Below, in pieces: positions 33,534 through 44,185 of a DNA stretch of 64,000 nt (its first letter is position 1; the number at the start of each line of letters is the position of its first letter). The notes under the pieces were generated by a model. It was not told the DNA's origin and made no database searches. It saw nothing but the letters and a program-made list of their open reading frames with translations. Made by a program: the position numbers and the translations under genes. This DNA comes from Euglena gracilis (lineage: Eukaryota > Euglenida > Euglenophyceae > Euglenales): positions 31,582,012-31,646,011 of the forward strand of contig CP154954.1 in assembly GCA_039621445.1 (NCBI GenBank), given 5' to 3'.

Positions 33534-34142
33534 TTGTTTCATTTGCAACTGTCCCCGCCTGTCGGTTCCATTTATTCCTTCTCCAACTGTGGGGCTACAA
33601 GAACACCCCCTATAGCAATTTTTACTGTCACAGGAAGAATCAATGGTCCGAGCAAAGTGGGGGAGACAGAGAGGGAAACACCATTATTGCAGCGGCAACA
33701 CTTGCGGCAAGTATGCTGCTCGCAGTCACACTCATCTCAAAAGCGCCGTCAGGCGGAGGTGGTTCTTCATTCAGCGGCACATCCATTTTTTGTTTCTGTG
33801 TTTTCCATTGCACCAAACACAGCCGAGAAGGCTCACATTGTGAATGCTCCTTCTGGTGGAAGTCAGAGGTTCGGTGCCACACCCGAAGAACACTGCTTAA
33901 GGGACAGTGCAGTAAGGAATTACAACACACCAACTGGCTGTGCATCGTTGCACCATTGTCTTTCAAAAAATCAAGGCACCAACGCAATGGGATATCACCA
34001 GGCTCCCGTTCAGCTTGCTGCATGCCATTCAGCTGTGGAAGTTGAAAGTTTTGGGACGCAGCTTTCACATACCCACACATTATCTCGTTGTTTTCATGAA
34101 ACTCTTGAAACGGAAGTTTTTAGTTTTATAATGTTTACATAG
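33534..34142 (+). CDS. Unassigned 202-aa ORF
   Basis: This is one of the longer plus-strand frames without G/C-run bias (for example RQHLRQVCCSQSHSSQKRRQ, SGGSQRFGATPEEHCLRDSA). The reverse strand is also open (34080-33640, with IPLRWCLDFLKDNGATMHSQ). No family recognised on either strand and no clear splice signals. Confidence 0.22.
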   Translation: MFHLQLSPPVGSIYSFSNCGATRTPPIAIFTVTGRINGPSKVGETERETPLLQRQHLRQVCCSQSHSSQKRRQAEVVLHSAAHPFFVSVFSIAPNTAEKAHIVNAPSGGSQRFGATPEEHCLRDSAVRNYNTPTGCASLHHCLSKNQGTNAMGYHQAPVQLAACHSAVEVESFGTQLSHTHTLSRCFHETLETEVFSFIMFT

Positions 34143-34509
34143 ACATGCATGCACAAACAAACAGCAACAAAGGGCATTTTGAAACCAGGTCTGCTGCCCC
34201 CATGAGTGCCTGGGCCTGGACTTCAGGCTTGGTATATAACCGAGCCTGAAATGTGCCGAGGACGGGCCCCAATGCCCCACTTTGTTCTCCCCATCCCTTT
34301 CTACTAGACACTCAAACGCATGCACAAAAATCAATCGGTGCCAGTTCTTTCCGGCCCTCACCCCCGCCCAGTCCAAGCTCCCCAACCACCAACATCACCG
34401 TCGACCACCCGACACACACGTACCTACACACACGCACCTACGCGGCCCTCTCAATACGTGAGTGTGTGGTCCCTTGTCAGCGTACAAGAGGAGTGAGCGT
34501 ACAGCAGTT

Positions 34510-34660
34510 GATGGCAAGGGTTAAAGTGGAGTTAGGGTCAGGGTAAAGGATAAGATTAGAGATGGAGTTTAGGTTAGGGATAGGGCTAGGGATTCAGAAT
34601 TAGCGTTAGGGATAGGGCCAGGGTTAGGGCCAGGGTCAGGTTTAAGAGTACGGCGAGGAT
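34510..34660 (+). repeat. Degenerate GTTAGGG-like tract
   Basis: Imperfect GTTAGGG(A/C) steps such as gttagggatagggctaggg. Similar to 28.06-28.66 kb. Confidence 0.5.
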
Positions 34661-35075
34661 TAGGCCCTTTGTTCTCCCAAAGGTTCCAAACAGTAGAGCT
34701 TCGGCCAGTCACCTTCTTGTTGGGAAACAGGCCCCCAACCTCCCAATCAGTTTCCCAGGCTGGGCCACTGACCGGGGTAAGGAACCATCAGCAACATGTG
34801 CATGGACAGGTGGACGAATGCATGGGTGCGACCTTGTTTGAAAGACGATGCTTTTCACACAGGACAGAAGATTGACAAGACAATGTGAAGTGCAAAAAAA
34901 AAAAGCGAACAACTTCGTGAAAGTGGTCGGCAAAAAAAACACAGATTTTTGCGAACTATTCTTTGTGCATTTCTGGCTGGCTTACCTTCAGAAGGTTCAA
35001 TATTAGGAAAACCTTGTTTTCATAGCTTCGTGGAGAGATTCAGATTATTTGGAACTGATGAAGCTGTGATTTCCA

Positions 35076-36108
35076 GTGTTTTTTGATTCAGAAGGCAACA
35101 TAATTCGAAAAGATTGTGTGTTGTTGCTGGTCACACCTTTCCTCTGCAACTATTTTCTTCTCCCTCCTTCGCTGACAAAAAAATTCCCAATTCCGTTGTT
35201 TGTTTTCTGTGTGGACGCCGTCAATGCATCCCGATCTGCCAAAAAGGCCAGAAGACAGAAGGAAAAAGAAGAATGGTGAAATGTCATGGAGGTATTCCCC
35301 ATTGATGCCAAAAGAAAACTGAAGCTGTTGACCTTCTCAAAGCGCAACCATTGGGAGCAACAACGTCAAGTTTGCTCATTCGAATTGCTAGTTTCTTCGC
35401 ACTCCTTCTCACCCAGGGAAAAAAACCTTTGTGGGTATTGCTAAGGTGGTTGAAAAGGTTGTTGATAATTACCACTTGCCCATGTCAATATGCCGCTCTC
35501 ATTGTGCAATGAAGCTCCGTGCATGGTGTGTATGGCAGTAATGCCCCTGTTTGAACCCCTCCCAAAAACTTCTAGAGGAGCTGCCCGGGAGTCCCAAAAG
35601 GTTTGCGAGCTGCATGGGGCAACATTTGACAAACTGGACGGCTGGCTCTTGGCATTTGCACTTTTGGACGGTAAAGGTCACATGCCTTTTTGATCACGGT
35701 GACGAGAAGCAACAGGCAGCCCCCGCCCAACGCAAAGAAATTTGTGCTAATGCCAAGGTGCAGGATCCGTCCTGGTTCCCCTCTACGTTGGCCACGATGG
35801 TCAACGCTTTGGCTGCATTGTACAGGAAATCACCCTCCCATGTCGGCTCCTTTGTGCCTTCGGTGCAGTCACATTATCCACAATTTTGTACCTTTTTCGA
35901 CGCTGCTTCTCTTCGCGAGAAGAAGCAAAAAGTCGAGGAGCAGGAGGTGCCTGTAGTGTCCGAGGAAGAAATTTTGCGGCTCTTTGACCTGACAAACTGG
36001 AACCACTTTTTGGAGAGCCAGAGGATGAATTTATTGTTGATTGCCCACTTGGGCCAAAGGCCTGAGACATTTTTGGAGCTGACGGTGTTCACCCGAGCGG
36101 GAGGGTGA
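35076..36108 (+). pseudogene. Decayed gene with tyrosine-recombinase-like segment
   Basis: The frame ending at 36108 contains WFPSTLATMVNALAALYRKS, resembling a core-binding domain, then VSEEEILRLFDL and MNLLLIAHLGQRPETFLELT. The latter fits the box-I pattern (LLLxTGLRxxELLxL, with the Arg) of tyrosine recombinases such as Crypton or DIRS enzymes. The C-terminal box with the nucleophilic Tyr is not found downstream. Upstream frames (35114-35305, 35490-35693) appear coding but shift repeatedly. Homology is suggestive only. Confidence 0.3.
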
Positions 36109-36227
36109 CCGAAGCTTTGCCCAGCACTGTTTCTTAAAACTTTTGTTTTTGGTCGTCTCGCACCTCTTTGCACCGAATTCCAAATGAATCTGGTTTTTTG
36201 TAATGTTGTCCTGTTGCTTCAGTCCAA

Positions 36228-36269
36228 GACACCGGTTCGGGCGGGAAATTTTACGCCCGAACCGGTGTC
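36228..36269. repeat. CCGGTTCGGGCG palindrome cluster, copy 1
   Basis: GACACCGGTTCGGGCG (36228-36243) faces its exact inverse (36254-36269) across 10 nt. A diverged third arm follows to about 36290. The segment up to the cacggtttcaa at about 36317 matches 52013-52070 in inverted orientation. Confidence 0.8.
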
Positions 36270-36359
36270 CAAGACACCAGTTCGGGCGTGAACCCAGAGC
36301 CTCCATGCACGGTTTCAACCCGTTTATGATCACCCCCAAAGAAAGAACCTCTTGACACA

Positions 36360-37135
36360 CCTGTGGCACCCCCCAACCTGTGGCACGAAAGCTGGCCCCA
36401 AGATCTGGCCCAAGATGTGGACCAAACTGCGCCAAACTGTCCCAAAATGTCGCGTCACCTGGTCCCAAGCTTGCCCCAAAATGTTTTTCCAAACGGCCCA
36501 AGATGTGCCCAAAATCTGGCCCAAGATGTGGCACCAAACTGGTCCCAAGATCAAGGTTGACGGCTTGCTTTTTGAAACAAAAAAAACACGTTTTTGAAGA
36601 AAAAAATATGTTTTTTTTAATAATAAAAAAACCTCATGGAGGGTTTGGGGGAAATTTTTTGAAATTTTTTAGAAAAAAGTTCATTTTTTATCTTTGCAGC
36701 TTCGTAGTCCGTAAAGGACGTTGGCTTTCACATGTGCGACCTTGCCAACCACATCATTTTAGGATGAAGGGTCTGGAAAAACAAAAAATGTCACTTTTTG
36801 ATGACCAAAAAAATGACTTTAAAACTTTTTCCTCAAAAAAATGGCCATTTCTCAAGGAAAATTGTCAATTTTTGGTTTTTCAAAAAAAGTTTTTTGGGGT
36901 TGTTTTTTTGAAGAACAACATGATTTTTTTTCAAAAAACAAAAAAAATGTCAACCCTGCCCAAGATGTTGCCCCACCTGTGGGCAAATGATGTGGCACAA
37001 TTTCTGCCCCAAGATGTGGCACCGAACTGGCCCAAGATGTGGTTTCAAAGTGTTACGCCAAACTGGTGCCCCAAAATGTGCCCCCCCCCCTGTGGCCAAG
37101 ATGTGGCAGCAAACTGGCCCTAAAAGATGGCTGGA
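36360..37135 (+). repeat. Degenerate tandem array, CCCAAGATGTGGCACCAAAC unit
   Basis: Units of about 17-33 bp (CCCAAGATGTGGC, CCAAACTGG, CCCAAAATGTG) continue from 36395 to 36551 and again from 36959 to 37130. A 407-bp element separates the two halves. Frames across it (KIWPKMWTKL) are artefacts. Confidence 0.75.
36552..36958. mobile_element. 407-bp inverted-repeat element, family M3
   Basis: CAAGGTTGACG at 36552 and the inverse of CAGGGTTGAC at 36958. The flanks carry cccaagat at 36544-36551 and 36959-36966, but that octamer is also the unit of the surrounding array, so this TSD is not decisive. Related copies: 57000-57362 (left end missing) and 61813-62146. All share an internal stretch (TTTGCAGCTTCGTAGTCCGT and ATGAAGGGTCTGGAAAAAC) set in poly-A/poly-T. 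Confidence 0.7.
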
Positions 37136-37357
37136 AAGCTGGCCCCATTTGTGCAGGCCCAGTCCAAAAAAAAATAAAAGATGCCAGCACAGATTTTGTG
37201 AGCTTCCATGAATAATAAGATGGGTTAAGTTGGACATTCTTAAAAAAAGCTTTCCTTCTCCAGGGTTCATTTGGGAAATCTCCTGAGCAGAAAATTTTCC
37301 AAAACTGGGCCACGGACTTTTCCGAAACATACTTCATGTAATCACCTGAAACTGCAG

Positions 37358-37485
37358 TAGTTGGGGGGGGGGCTGGTGACGTCGCACCGCACTGCCGGGG
37401 GGGGGGGCCGTGGCTTCGCACATTGGGGGGGGGGGGGCTGGTTGACTGCGGGGGGGGGGGAGGGGTGACTTCGCACCGCACTAGT
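37358..37485. repeat. G-run array with CTTCGCACCGCACT units
   Basis: Four G-runs of about 9-13 nt alternate with GGTGACxTCGCACCGCACT-like units. Strong quadruplex potential. Confidence 0.65.
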
Positions 37486-37819
37486 AGCAGCTGTAAACTT
37501 AAATGTACTGGCACCTCAAAGTTATTGATTTGAACCCACAAGGGGCCTTCACTTCAAGGGGCCTTCACTTCTCATCCCGAACCAGTGCCAGTTCTTGATA
37601 TGAAAGACGATTGATTTCCCGACCCAAAGAATAAAAATTTGAAAAGATGTGCGGTGTGGAGTACCTTTGGAAACAGCAGCCCAACGATCAACGGTGAGTT
37701 AACCACATTCCAATTAGGAAAAGCTCGCTGTGATCCCAATCGCGATCATTTGTACCAAAGATGTGAACACTATTTTTGAGCACTGTGCCTGCTCGAACAG
37801 AGAAATATCGCAAAGAGAG

Positions 37820-38035
37820 TGGTTCGACTTTAGAATTTCTTGATCCCGGACCCGGAAAAGGTGTTTTTTTGAGCCAAAAATGAGCGTTTTTTGACCCGCC
37901 AGCGCCCCGTTTCGGGCACAAAACCCTTGCATTTCAGTCAAAAGACCTCATGGAGTGGGCCGGTTTATGTGGGGGGTCAATGAAGGGGTGGGTGCACGCT
38001 TATTAAGAGCTCAGCACTATTCAAAACCTGGTTCC
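37820..38035 (+). repeat. Family R200, tail fragment
   Basis: It matches the 3' part of copies 1 and 2: TGAGCGTTTTTTGACC, AAAACCCTTGCATTT and AGAGCTCAGCACTATTCAAA. Confidence 0.7.
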
Positions 38036-38334
38036 TGTGATTGGAAAGAAAAATCTCAAAAAAAATCTTGCCCCTTCGCAACGTACCTTCAAAAAATGCC
38101 AACCCCCCCCCCCAACTATTCCCAAAGGCCGAGGGAATAGTTGGGGGGGCATCGTAATTCTACAACGTTGCGCTCCTTTGAATTTCGGTGAAATTCGACA
38201 TGGGAATGTGTCTCTGGCTGTGTCAATCGTTCAAGTAAACTTACCCCTCAATCCAAAGCTCTTGTCATCAGACGACTAATGATGACCAGCAAATTCAGCC
38301 ACGCTGCACAGTGGAGATCAGGCTGTGAACTTTG

Positions 38335-38450
38335 GGATTTTGGACCCTCTCCCCCCCCCCCCGGTGAAGTTCACCGTTTGAAAGTTTACCGGGGGGTCCC
38401 GGACCTTCCCCCTCCCAACGGTGAACTTCACTGGTGAAGTTTCACCACAA
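38335..38450. repeat. GGTGAAGTTCACC hairpins around C- and G-runs
   Basis: The gtgaagttcac motif occurs at 38363-38375 with related inverted forms at 38419-38444, and C-runs lie between. Probably remnants of small inverted-repeat elements. Confidence 0.45.
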
Positions 38451-38819
38451 GAGCACTTTTTTGGCCAAAAATGGCCAAAAATGACATTTTGGGCAAGTTT
38501 TCGGAAATTTCGATAAAACTCCAAAGACCAAAATGACCATTTTGAGAGGAAAAGGACAGGGCTGCACATAGGTATAGGTTGGCAAAAAGACCTATACCTA
38601 TATGTGGACAACCTATACCAAAACCTATACGTATGTGTCGCCTATATGTCTGAGAAAAAAAATTAAACACTCACTCATTGCATAATCCATCGGGGGGGTG
38701 AAGGGGAGTTGTGAGGCCAGAATGCATCAAATACAAAGGCGGGAAGACACCCTTCATTGTGATAATGGCGGTTCACCCGCAAGAGTCTAGGTGTTTGTCA
38801 AGACCAAAACTTTGACACA

Positions 38820-39125
38820 ACATCGTTGAAAAGGTCAGGATCGCCTTGGGATTCATTCCTCATGGTAGAAAAATTTCTTGGGCTCACGAAGGGATGTCGG
38901 GATGAGATTGTCAATTTCACGAAAAGTGCCGTTTCAACAACTTTTTCATGCAATGCATTCCGTAGCTGTCTCCAAAAATTTTTGCATTCCAGAGCCGTCT
39001 CCAAAAATTTTTGCACACTGAAAGTGCGCTCCACAGTTGCCTCTGTCACAGCTATGGTGTACAAAAATATGGCAAATTCGGCCAATTCTTGAGCCACGTG
39101 GAGTTTGCTTTGATTGAAAGGATTC
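38820..39125 (-). pseudogene. hAT transposase C-terminal dimerisation fragment
   Basis: The minus frame reads ELAEFAIFLYTIAVTEATVE then RTFSVQKFL and, after a short duplication, LRNALHEKVVETALFVKLTI. This matches the hAT dimerisation domain pattern (LA..AL..L.IP.T.A..ER.FS...R..L......LFLK). A 27-bp tandem duplication in the DNA (about 38973-39023) repeats ECKNFWRQL-like residues and would disrupt the domain. The catalytic part is absent. Confidence 0.55.
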
Positions 39126-39937
39126 ATGCCCGGGGTGTGGTGTGAGGTGGAAATTGTTTCATTCCCCCCCCCCCCCCGCTCCTTTAAGACCCCCATTAGC
39201 CAATGGGGGGGGGCAATTATGGGCCGGTGAGGACCCAACCCCAACCCTTTTCTTTCCAACCAATTTCTTGCGTCTCACCAAAACTACTCAATTTTTTTCC
39301 AGCATGGTTGGATTCGTCGTGACTTCCAAATTGGCATCTCTTGTCCCGAGGTCAATTGGCCAATTGGGAGGGCAAATGGGGGGGACAAGGGTATCGGCAA
39401 GTCCATTATAATTTTCACCCCGATACAAATTCAGTTGGCTTTGCCTCAGACACACGCTCTGGGGGCCATGCGGAAACGTCTCGGCACCATGCATCGGTTG
39501 TGGACAAGGTTTGTCAGGAAAGCAAGGGCCTCTTAAGCCTCAGTTAGCCTCTCAACCCCTGCAACCCTCCCGCAACGCGACTCACCCTCGATCATAAGAA
39601 GTGTGGCTGGCCATTTGGTTGTTACCTTTGGTGTTTTGTTCATGGTGTGGGTGGATAAGGATCAATTTTTTAAAAAAGGATCAAAATTTGAAAAATGGGG
39701 GGGATCAAGAAAAGAGAGCTCTTGAGAGTCCAATCCAATCTTTTAGCAACCAAATGTCTCAAACTTGCGGTGCAAGAGGAAAGGGATGGTATGGTCAAAT
39801 AAATAGCAAACAAATTTCTGCCCCTCGTAATGCAGAATGCTCCCATTTCCGGGTGATTTGGGCCCGCCACAGACCATTTTTATGACCACCGACTAGCCAC
39901 AACTAGTTTGCATAGGATTTTATTCATGGGGGGGCTT

Positions 39938-40020
39938 AAAAGTCGGCGGTTTTGACCTGTTAGTACATTAGAGTGGGTATTTCGACGACTAGTCGGCTGA
40001 CTACCCAGTACCCCTCCCCC
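39938..40020 (+). repeat. GACTAGTCGG repeat, copy 1
   Basis: taaaagtcggcgg...ttagtacattagagtgggta recurs in inverted orientation at 51380-51433. Nearby CTAGTCGGCTGACTACCC motifs form partial palindromes in both copies. Confidence 0.7.
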
Positions 40021-40109
40021 AGTCTACTGCCCTGCGCCATCCACGGCTGCAACTCTTAAGGATTCGGCACCACGTAAAACTGACAAAAAACCGTCCACTT
40101 GGGGGGGGG

Positions 40110-40165
40110 GCTCACTATAATGCACCCGTGAACGGTTCACATGCGCACTATAGTGTACCCGTGAA
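40110..40165. repeat. CCCGTGAACGG/CACTATAGTG short palindromes
   Basis: cacccgtgaacggttcacatgcgcactatagtgtacccgtgaacgg has two direct CCCGTGAACGG copies around inverted gcactatagtg. Related CCATGAACG at 40273. Confidence 0.5.
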
Positions 40166-40388
40166 CGGAATGGGCCGTTTATTTATAATTTTTATAATTT
40201 TGTGGCCCACAATGTAATGAAGCGCCTTGTCAATCTGATGGAAGCCCAGATGCCCCCACCTGTGAACGCCCCAAGCGCACCCATGAACGCCAAAAACGTG
40301 AGTTTCGTTAGGATACAGCCGCGATTAGGAACCACTAAGCTACTGTGAGGAAGCCCGTGAATTTGGGTAACAGGTTTTATAAGAAAGA

Positions 40389-40660
40389 ATTGTGGGTGTA
40401 ACCCGTTATACGGCCCGTACACGGGTTACACCCACGATTTTATATATAACCGTGTATAACAGTGGACTCAGAGGCCCGGCGCCTGCCCTGTATATCGTGG
40501 ATTGGCTTCACGCATTGCGGGTGGTTTTGAGAGCGTTTTTTGGAAAAAATTCAGTCCACGTGCCGCCTGCACTGTAATTTGTGGACTTAGTCCACGAAAT
40601 ACAGCGCAGGCGTCGGGGGGGGGGGGGGTCGGCGCCTGCACTGTATTTCGTGAAACCCTG
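40389..40660. repeat. Palindrome cluster with GTGTAACCCG and CGCCTGCACTGTA arms
   Basis: An 18-bp arm (40389-40406) matches the inverse of 40421-40438 with one mismatch. A second palindrome pairs CGCCTGCACTGTAATTTGTG (40565 on) with its inverse ending at 40613. A third partial arm is at 40634-40655. It abuts the start of the coding-like copy at 40690. Confidence 0.7.
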
Positions 40661-40689
40661 TGTCTCCTAGTCTCTTTTCTTTGCTAATG

Positions 40690-41550
40690 GCAAAACGCGC
40701 GGCTATTATCATGGACAGGATGCTCCCTCATCCCCAGAAAACTTCTGAATTTTTGGCCGTGTTGGAGAAAGTCATCGACGACAAGAAGAAACCCACCTGT
40801 TGTCGATCCGGTTCACGGGACTTTGCTCCAACAAGCAACAGCAAAACAGCCACATGGATCAGAAAATCAGGAGGCTTGTGCCTTGGAATTCCATCAGCTG
40901 TGTCAAGACCTACAGGCAGTGTATGATAATCTGGATGACTTTTTTGTAGCCTGGGCCGGCTGGATGATTGATCCCAGTTTGTTGGTTGAGGGCGCTGCCC
41001 AGATCAGGCAACAATGGGATCAACGGTGGGCACAGGCCGGTCAAAGATTCAGAGCCAACGCATTGAAAGCATCCTCCTTCCGCGGCTACCTGAATGCCAT
41101 GGGGCGTGTGTGCTCTTCAGCGAAGCCAAAAACCCAAATGGTGCCTTCCTCCAACTCCCAGTTTCCAAAGTTCCAGCGGTTCTTTCAGTCTGCTTAAACG
41201 GCAAACGAGGCTGTGCACCCCCCAAGAAATTTTACAAGACGACAAGTTGCCACGGGTGTTGCAGGAAGTGGACTCTTTGAGGCCCAACGGTGTATGAGGA
41301 AACTGGCTTTTCCGATTTGCGAACTTGTTGGACAACTCCTGCAAAAGCTGCCGTCGGAGGAGACGTTTCGTGGAGTGGCAACCTGGGTGTCGGGAGTTGT
41401 CGGTCATCGTTTAACTTTCAAGAACGTTGCACGACGTGCGGCAATGACCCGCTTGGCAAATTCGCCGGACGTGTTGCTGGAAGATGTAGCCAAGTATTTC
41501 AAGGTGCACAGAAATACAGTGGCCGTTGTATTGAGCATGCTGCATCATAT
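40690..41550 (+). pseudogene. WAGW/PHD-family gene copy 1 (N-terminal and middle parts), truncated
   Basis: The first frame (MAKRAAIIMDRMLPHPQKTS then EFLAVLEKV) aligns with the N-terminus of the 59.9-60.6 kb copy (RMPAPPTVKQFVESLQKV). The next frame (40823-41197) has LDDFFVAWAGWMID, equivalent to TVFLGWARWCID and FFGGWAGWCIH in the other copies. Further on (41213-41550) lies RRAAMTRLANSPDVLLEDVA then KYFKVHRNTVAVVLSML, which reads like a helix-turn-helix. There is no PHD finger. An M2-type element end (41552-41632) truncates it. Frames are discontinuous; introns or decay. Confidence 0.45.
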
Positions 41551-41551
41551 T

Positions 41552-41632
41552 GGTTTTATCGACTATGCCGGGGTGCCAATCTATCCAAATTTATCGAGAC
41601 TACCCCAAAAACCAGTACCAATATCTATCCTT
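41552..41632. mobile_element. M2 element end fragment
   Basis: ATATTGGTTTTATCGACTAT, CAATCTATCCAAATTTATCG and the end CCAATATCTATCCTTG match the right side of 18838-19125. Confidence 0.6.
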
Positions 41633-41643
41633 GAGGTAACACC

Positions 41644-42794
41644 GGGGGCGCTACACCCGTGACCCCCCCCCCCGTGACTCCTCCCGTGACCCCCCCGTGA
41701 CCCGAGAATCGAGCCTTCAATTTTCAGACAATGCATCAACCTTCATCATTTCAGCCTTTCTTTTCATTCATTATTTCATCCTGCTTTTTGATGTAGGTGG
41801 CGGCTTTGGTCGCATCAATTTTCTGGTTGAAACCATCCAAAATTTGCCTTGACATGGTCAAAAATGGAAAGAAATGCCAAGATTTGAGGTGAAACAATTT
41901 TCGACCCAAGCAATGGCGCCTTTTTGGCGTAGTGGGTGTTCCCCCCGTGTCCCCCCGCGTCCCCCCCCCCGCGTCCCCCCCGCGTCCCCCCCCCCCCGCG
42001 TCCCCCCCGCGTCCCGGATTTTGGTCGGGCACATTTTTTGGTCGGCCAAAGGAAATTATCATAGAAATTTAGGTGACACAAAAGAAAACGTGCGGAGGTT
42101 GTTGGGCCAGAGTTCTCCCCCGCGTCCCCCCCCGCGTCCCGAACCACCCCCGTAGGAATTTGACCCAAATATGTCCCATTGGCAAAATGGGTGATTGCAT
42201 AAGTTGGAAAGAATGTCATGGCAAAAAGGGGGGGAGGGGAAACATGAAATTTTTGTGGAAGAAACCCCCCCCAAAACAGAAAAGAATGGTCCTCACCCCA
42301 CCTTCCATTTGGACAACCGAAACCCTTTTTGGCACCCAACGCCCAACGCACTTTCACACCCAAAAATGGCCCGAAATCTTGTCCCCCAAACGTTGGTGCA
42401 TTTCCACACCCAGAACAGACTTTTTTTCGCCATTTTTTCAAAAATGGCCATTTTGGGCCATTTTTTTCTTCAAAAATGGCTTTGGGCCATTTTTTAAGCC
42501 CAAAATGCTCCAAAAAATGCGACAGTCAAGAAAATCCTAACAAAATTCCCTTTCAAAAAATGGAAAACATGACCAATATCGGACATAACAATCATCAAAA
42601 AATGACCACTTTCGGACCAAAAAGCATTTTTTTGTTCAAAAAATCGTCCAAGAATGGCCAAAAATGACCGATTTTAGGATCCGTGCCGCCCTTCTCGTGA
42701 TAACGTCATGGATGCTGCCTCCGGACTACCTCCAAAGTGGCATATTTCCCCCGCCCCCCCCTCCCGTGACCCCCCCGTGACCCGCACCACCCCC
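41644..42794 (+). mobile_element. Element E1 with CCCCCGTGAC end arrays
   Basis: Left end GGGGGCGCTACACCCGTGAC, right end ...GTGACCCGCACCACCCCC, i.e. roughly inverted GGGGGYG ends with (GTGACCCCCC)n just inside. The interior (GAGCCTTCAATTTTCAGACA onward) is nearly identical to E2. It carries a 220-bp nested insertion. No coding capacity recognised. Confidence 0.65.
41929..42154. mobile_element. 220-bp nested insertion in E1, 3-bp TSD gta
   Basis: Comparison with the empty site in E2 (ttggcgta|tgaattt, about 43098) defines the insertion exactly as 41932-42151, flanked by gta. Ends are GTGGGTGTTC and the inverse of GGGGGTGGTTC, with (CCCCCCGCGTCC)n arrays inside. A 3-bp TSD with G-rich ends suits a Harbinger-like MITE. 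Confidence 0.8.
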
Positions 42795-42813
42795 TTCACG
42801 TAGCAACATTTTT

Positions 42814-43797
42814 GGGGGGCGCTACCCCCCCCCCCGTGACTCCCCCCGTGACCCCCCGTGACCCGAGAATCGATCCTTCGATTTTCAGACAATGCATCAA
42901 CCTTCATCACTTCAGCCTTTCTTTTCATTCATTATTTCAGCCTGCTTTTTGATGTAGGTGGCGGCTTTGGTCGTTTTTCATCAATTTTCTGGTTGAAACC
43001 ATCCAAAATTTGCCTTGACATGGTCAAAAATGGAAAGAAATGCCAAGATTTGAGGTGAAACAATTTTCGACCCAAGCAATGGCGCTTTTTTGGCGTATGA
43101 ATTTGACCCAAAATATGTCCCATTGGCAAAATGGGTAATTGCATAAGTGGGAAAGAATGTCATGGCAAAAGGGGGGGTGGGGAAACATGAAATTTTTGTG
43201 GAAGAAACCCCCCCAAAACAGAAAAGAACAGTCCTCACCCCACCTTCCATTTGGACAACCAAAACCCTTTTTGGCACCCAACGCCCAACGCACTTTCACA
43301 CCCAAAAATGGCCCAAAATCTTGTACCCCAAAAAGTGCCTAACGTTGGTGCATTTCCACACCCAGAACATACTTTTTTGGCTATTTTTCAAAAATGGCCA
43401 TTTTGGGCCATTTTTTTTCTTCAAAAAAAATGTCTTTGGGCCATTTTTTTTAAGCCCAAAATGCTCCAAAAAATGAGACAGTCAAGAAAAACCTGACAAA
43501 ATTCCCTTTCAAAAAATGGAAAAAAAATGACAATATCGGACATAACAATCATCAAAAAAACGACCACTTTCGGACCAAAAAGCATTTTTTTGTTCAAAAA
43601 ATGGTCCAAGAATGGCCAAAAATGACCACTTTTTGGACCAAAAATCACCGATTTTAGGATGCGTGCCGCCCTTCTCGTGATAGGATGCAACGTCATGGAT
43701 GCTGCCTCCCGACTACCTCCAAAGTGGCATACTTCCCCCGCGACCCCCCCCGTGACCCTACCCCCCCGTGACACCCCCCGTGACCCGCACCACCCCC
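42814..43797 (+). mobile_element. Element E2, second copy of E1
   Basis: GGGGGGCGCTACC starts it and GTGACCCGCACCACCCCC ends it. Same orientation and interior as E1, lacking the 220-bp insertion and differing by small indels in A/T runs. A shorter inverted relative lies at about 56700-56990. Confidence 0.65.
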
Positions 43798-44185
43798 ACC
43801 CTAATTTTGAATGTCCAATGCCGATTTTGGGCGATTTTGGTTTGTTTTGAATTGTTTACACAAAAATTCAACCACTTTCAACCATTAGGGTTCGTCTGGG
43901 CCATTTTTTGCCGCTTTACAATACAGCACACAGGACAGTGTTGCCATTGTTAGGTCGTTTAAAGCAGCATGATTTTTCAGGTGAAAATCCCTCAAGATGA
44001 CCATGAAATTGACCCGAACTAGACCAAATTGGTTGGAATTGGCCAAAATTGCCAAAATGTCCAAAAAAGTGCAAACAGTCCCAATTGCAACCCAAAACGT
44101 AACCTCCAACAACAATAAACATGACCTTGAAGGGAGGTAATTGAGATTCACCACCACAAGGATGTGGACCTCATTTTCCTGTGAG

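Noticed and set aside
36544-36966. Perfect 8-bp TSD cccaagat as proof of hAT origin for M3
   Set aside because: The octamer is the unit of the surrounding tandem array, so identity of the flanks is expected without duplication.
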